Positions 59,853 to 64,000 of a DNA stretch of 64,000 nt are shown here, in pieces. The notes beneath the pieces are model-generated. The model saw only the letters and a program-made list of their open reading frames with translations, was not told where the DNA came from and ran no database searches. Where the stretch lies: contig LODT01000051.1 in NCBI GenBank assembly GCA_001606155.1, positions 434,001 through 498,000 on the forward strand. Direction: 5' to 3'. Both the position numbers and the translations under genes were made by a program. The DNA comes from Tieghemostelium lacteum. Lineage: Eukaryota; Evosea; Eumycetozoa; Dictyosteliales; Raperosteliaceae. Position 1 is the first letter of the stretch, and every line of letters begins with the position of its first letter.

Positions 59853-62800
59853 TTAGTATAAATTAAATAACAATCTTGATTCGGCTAATAATCTTTCAAC
59901 TTTAAATTTATCAGAGGCATCAGAAGAGTGCTGTTCAATGGTTTGGGTCAATGTTATTAAATTCTTTTTAACTTGAGCATTCATGAAAATTGTTTGAAAT
60001 TTACTAATAGTCATCAATTCCAATAATAAATCAATGGTTGAATTAAATTTACTACCAATGTTATCTAAAAATATAGATTAGTATTAAGTTTTCAATTTTT
60101 TTTGTTTTAAATTATTTAATATATACCTTTAAGTAAAATTAAGAGTTGATTAATTAGAGTATTACCATTTTCAATGGTAAATAGTGATATAATAGAATCG
60201 TAGTCAATAATGTAATCTGGGAGGGTAGTACTCTTTAGAGATATAGATTCAGTGAGATAGTTGTATACTAATTTTGGTAAAACTTCTTTAAATTCATTTG
60301 GTAAAGTAGACCAATCATTACTACCTTGTCCAGTGGTGAGACATGAATTTATAATTTGAATTAAATAGTTTAATTTGTAATGATTAATAGTAGTTTCTTT
60401 TAATATACGTTCCTAGAACATTGTATAGAAAAGTTAGTATATATTATAGGTGAATTGTGGAGATGTTAACTTACAATTTCATTTAACAAAGGTACTTTAA
60501 TTGGTTCTAATAGATCTGATAAGTGTAGGTTTAATCTAATTGTATTTATATTCCAACATAGTTTCTTTATAATTTTATCTTTGGTTACCAAAGTTAGGAG
60601 ATCATGTTGTTTTTTCTGTTTTTCAATATCTGCTTGAATTTGTTGTTCTTGTTGACTTTCTAAATTTATGATTTCTTCTCTTTCTTCTCTTTTTCTTTTT
60701 AGATTAGGATCAGAAGCAGTTGATGTCTCTGTAGTGGTAATGGACAGTAAAATAGCTACACAAAATGCTAAATAGTGGTCTATACCGATATCCGAGACTT
60801 TCTTTTGTAACAGATCAAGAATATAGTCTAGTACTTGATATGAACATTTTGGTGATCTTAAAATGGCAATAAGAGATCTTATCATTGTTTTAGTGAGACT
60901 CTTGAAATAGTAGAGTAGATTTAGAGCCTGACATTGAATGTGAATTGGAACAGATAAGAATGGACCATATATCTGTCTACCATTTGGATGTTGGCTATTG
61001 GGTTTTGTAATAGTGAAAAAGTAAGGAACCAATGCATTTTGAATGGACTCAAATTGCTTTTGTTTGGATATATCTCTGCCAACATGCAACAAGATATTTA
61101 TGATCATTAATGAGGTATCGTGATCTGAGTTTCCAAGACTCCATAGGAGTTTAGGAAGACTCTCTAGTCCCCAGTCAACAACTTCTTTGAATGCAGCAGC
61201 AAGAGTTTTGTTGTCTTTTCTCAAGAGATCAGATTGAATTTCAATAAGTTCACTAATGAAAAATACACATGCTTTTTTGGCTGAGGAATGTGAGTGACAT
61301 GATTCATCAAATTTGATAAATGCATTTAGAAGAATTTTACATTTCTCTTGTGGAACTACTGGGAGAATGAGTTTGAGAACCCATAGGTAATTTGAAATGT
61401 GTAATCTGATAGAATGACCTTGACGTGCTTCGTTTTTTTCGTCAATTAGATTACCAAGCAAACTTCCTTCGATATATTCTAGACATGGTGTGAACCAGTT
61501 ATCTAGAGGTTGTCCTGGTTTGAGTTCGAGGAAATGTGCGAATATCTGTGTCATTGTGGAGTTTAGTGATGATGATATAATCCATTCTTTGGAATCTGGG
61601 TTCTGTGCACTACCAATACTGAATGGGTAATGTACTGTGAAATATTTTAGGAAGTCTTTTCTAAGTAATTTCATTTCGGTGGTGCTACTTGAGTAACTTG
61701 TCTTTAGACAATGTACTGTGAGATTGATGATATTCAAAACCAATTGGAGATCTTCTAGAGTATTATAGGAAATCATTGGATTGGAAGGTACCAATTCCAA
61801 CCAACACTCTATTAAAACTTTCATAAATACTCTAGTAAATTGATATAACTCTTCTTTAGTCTCTAAAATGGTTGGTTTAATTTTATCAGCATCTTCTTGA
61901 GTTGCAGTTGATGATGTTGTAGTAGATGCCATTGAATTAGTGGATGTAAAGCTAGATTGTTGTTGGGTAAATAGATTACTGAAAATCAATTTTGAAGTGT
62001 AGTTTTCAAAAGGTGATGTAATATTAACACATGACAATGACTGATTGTGAATTTGTTTATGTTGAATTTGCTCTAAAAGTGAGGCATAAGAGAGATCTGG
62101 TTTCTTTAGAAGAACTTGTAACAGTTTATACAGAGAACCCAAAATGAATACTCTTGTATTTATAGAATTGGCTTTAGGTGTTGCTGATGTGAGAATCTTC
62201 TTTTTGTTTTGTGATGATTGTTGTGATGTACTAGTACCAGTATTATTAGTTTGTGTGCTAACTGCAACACGTTTAAGTAAATCCAGGTAATTTGGAATCA
62301 TTTGGTGGCAATGGTGTGACAATAGTTTAGGAAATCTATCAATGAAAATATCCAACAATCTTAATGAATCCAAACGAATATGGGTTTTTAAATGTGTCAT
62401 ACCACTTGCAATGTAAACTGAAAACAGTGGAATGAATGGTGAAATGGATACCTCATCAAGTAGTGGTAAAATGACATTAATCAACTGATGTGTAGATGCT
62501 CTAACATCTTTATCAAGATCATTTATAACCTCAACTACTTTTCCCATAATTGCACCCAAATGTTGATGTAAAACCTTTGGAAATTGACAAACTAGATCCT
62601 TAATACCATTTACAGCATCCTTTTTAACAGTGTCATTGTAATGACTACACTTTGTCAATAGATCTTTAAGTGTTTGATTTCTATAATTTACAATATCCTC
62701 TTTATCCTCTACAATAGATTGTCCTGGTAAATGTAAAACTAAACAAATACATATTAATATCAAACCAATTGTATCTCTATAAACATTAAAATTTACCTTT

Positions 62801-62920
62801 AGATTTAAATGTGGTTAATGTAAGATTAGGATTAGGTAATGGTTTTTTACCCAACTTTCTTTTTTTAATTTTAAAGTCTAGGGATGGTTGTTTAGTGTTT
62901 TTGGCTTTTGATCTACCCAT
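59853..62920 (-). CDS. ipi1: Ipi1/TEX10 homolog, Rix1-complex pre-rRNA processing protein
   Basis: Four exons: 62920-62797, 62738-60475, 60412-60127 and 60064-59853 (introns of 58, 62 and 62 nt), giving 961 residues with consistent phases. The N-terminus MGRSKAKNTKQPSLDFKIKK, then KLGKK and TTFKSK joined to VLHLPGQSIVE, is the Ipi1/TEX10 signature. A HEAT-like solenoid follows (LLTKCSHYNDTVKKDAVNGI, DKDVRASTHQLINVILPLL). The Rix1 complex (Ipi1, Rix1, Ipi3) processes ITS2 and prepares pre-60S particles in the nucleoplasm. The size matches human TEX10 (~929) better than yeast Ipi1 (334). A GTAAAA...TTGCAG pair upstream may be a 5' UTR intron (about 62936-63013). Confidence 0.92.
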
Positions 62921-63058
62921 TTCTTTATTACTGCAAAAACGAACGAATAAAAAATAATAATTTTTTAATAAATTAATCGAATTATTTAAAAATGAAAACA
63001 AAATTAAATTTTACCCCCATTCTACTATAAGAGTTAGATATCTGCTCTAAAAAAATAT

Positions 63059-64000
63059 TTAATTTTTATTTATAGTATATACCATTGATTTAATTCTGTT
63101 ATTTTCATATACAATATCATAATTGTTTTCATCAAAAAAAGGATATCCCAAATCTTCTAAACGGGTTTTAGATATATACATCAAAAAACTATGAAATTTG
63201 TTGATACTGTTAATATCAAGATTGATAATGTTTGATAATTCTTCAAAGTAAATGATGACTGATTGTGCTTGTGCTTTACGTACAAAATAATAAGAATCAT
63301 TAAATGAAAGTGATTTGTTTCCAACTTGAAAAATCTGAAATGTATCATGAACTCCATGATCAGAATCTCCTGATGTTTCCTCTCGATAAGAGAATTTGAA
63401 CTCAAATTGATTGAAATTCTTATCCATGAATGTTCCAACAATATACCACAAATGTTGAGTACTCATTCCACAGTCCATATCTATAAAGTCTGATTTGACT
63501 TTAAAGTAATAATTACGATAGATTAATGATTCATACAGGAAATTTAAATCTTGATCTTCAGATTTTGGTACTCTAGTGAACAGTACAATTTCTTTATATC
63601 TCTGAATTGATGAATCAATTAATTCATGATCAATGTTAGATCGTTGTTGGCATTGTGATTGTATTTTTAAGAGTAAATTCGTTGGCAATTGTTCTTTTCT
63701 GAATCTTTGAATGAATAATTCTTTCCATGATTTAATGTGAAGGTGATCAGGAATGTATTCAATGAATTTACGTTTAAGATCATGATATAAAGAGTAATCT
63801 TTGACTTGTGGATTGGGATAGTTTTGGATCTCAATTAAATTTGATTGAGAGATTGTGTGATTATTGTTGAGTTGTAATAGAGATGACCATCTTTTAAGTG
63901 ACAATAATCTCCAAATTTCATCATCTTGAATCAAAATATTCCATAATTTACAAACAAGTGATATAGTTTTGATATCATTGCTTATTGTCGAATTGGATGA
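63059..64000 (-). CDS. F-box protein, 5' partial at window edge
   Basis: The frame is open to the right edge. 313 residues are visible. It begins inside an F-box: SLVCKLWNILIQDDEIWRLL, then SLKRWSSLL, which matches the second half of the domain. A basic linker (HDLKRKFIEYIPDHLHIKSW) and a beta-rich C-terminal domain follow (DMDCGMSTQHLWYIVGTFMD, FEFKFSYREETSGDSD). It is probably an SCF ubiquitin-ligase subunit that recruits substrate through the C-terminal domain, which I do not recognise. The N-terminus lies outside the window. Confidence 0.75.
   Translation of the reverse strand, partial: SSNSTISNDIKTISLVCKLWNILIQDDEIWRLLSLKRWSSLLQLNNNHTISQSNLIEIQNYPNPQVKDYSLYHDLKRKFIEYIPDHLHIKSWKELFIQRFRKEQLPTNLLLKIQSQCQQRSNIDHELIDSSIQRYKEIVLFTRVPKSEDQDLNFLYESLIYRNYYFKVKSDFIDMDCGMSTQHLWYIVGTFMDKNFNQFEFKFSYREETSGDSDHGVHDTFQIFQVGNKSLSFNDSYYFVRKAQAQSVIIYFEELSNIINLDINSINKFHSFLMYISKTRLEDLGYPFFDENNYDIVYENNRIKSMVYTINKN

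Noticed and set aside
1-64000. LTR retroelements or other virus-like elements
   Set aside because: No reverse transcriptase, integrase, capsid-like frame or long terminal repeat was seen.

Overview
The window is nuclear DNA from a dictyostelid social amoeba. The signs are AT-rich intergenic DNA with long A and T runs, short GT-AG introns (about 62-109 nt), Asn and Gln homopolymers inside many proteins, a cAMP-receptor-like GPCR, and F-box-like proteins of the kind that are abundant in social amoebae. Coding AT bias is milder than in Dictyostelium discoideum, so another genus such as Heterostelium, Cavenderia or Tieghemostelium is more likely. I cannot name the species.

Layout. 1-11338: the C-terminal ~3,756 residues of a giant BLTP1/Csf1-type bridge lipid-transfer protein. 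11386-12591 (-): flavohemoglobin. 12870-14285 (-): unknown protein. 15057-17515: ArfGAP with C-terminal zinc fingers. 17780-18501: ESCRT-III Vps32/CHMP4. 18769-20560 (-): mitochondrial Mrs2/CorA Mg2+ channel. 20717-24827: RRP12. 25392-26454: Crl-type GPCR. 26990-27550: small heat-shock protein. 27619-29562 (-): TM9SF protein. 29697-33408 (-): five-exon solenoid plus F-box-like protein. 33667-35142 (-): ESCRT-I Tsg101. 35288-36703 (-): TFB1M-like rRNA dimethylase. 36.7-43.2 kb: an accessory island with gene debris, a 3'-truncated DDE transposase gene, two tandem secreted 12-Cys genes and an intact-looking piggyBac transposon. 43370-45124 (-): F-box-like protein. 45457-51107 (-): WW-WW-FYVE-armadillo protein. 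51869-58362: a glycosyltransferase/receptor chimera. 58467-59814: Mediator Med27. 59853-62920 (-): Ipi1/TEX10. 63059-64000 (-): F-box protein, open at the window edge.

There are no operons. Several genes do share processes: Vps32 and Tsg101 (ESCRT), RRP12, Ipi1 and the TFB1M-like enzyme (ribosome biogenesis), and BLTP1, ArfGAP, TM9SF and the FYVE protein (membrane traffic). All exon joins were worked out by hand from splice sites, reading frame and family conservation.

The two strongest discoveries are these. First, a 2,128-residue predicted type I membrane protein at 51.9-58.4 kb joins two glycosyltransferase modules to a TIG domain, REJ/PKD-like repeats, a GPS autoproteolysis motif, one membrane span and an IQ motif. 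Second, a piggyBac element at 40.5-43.2 kb has flanking TTAA sites, near-perfect 14-bp terminal inverted repeats and an open transposase frame with a complete Asp triad.
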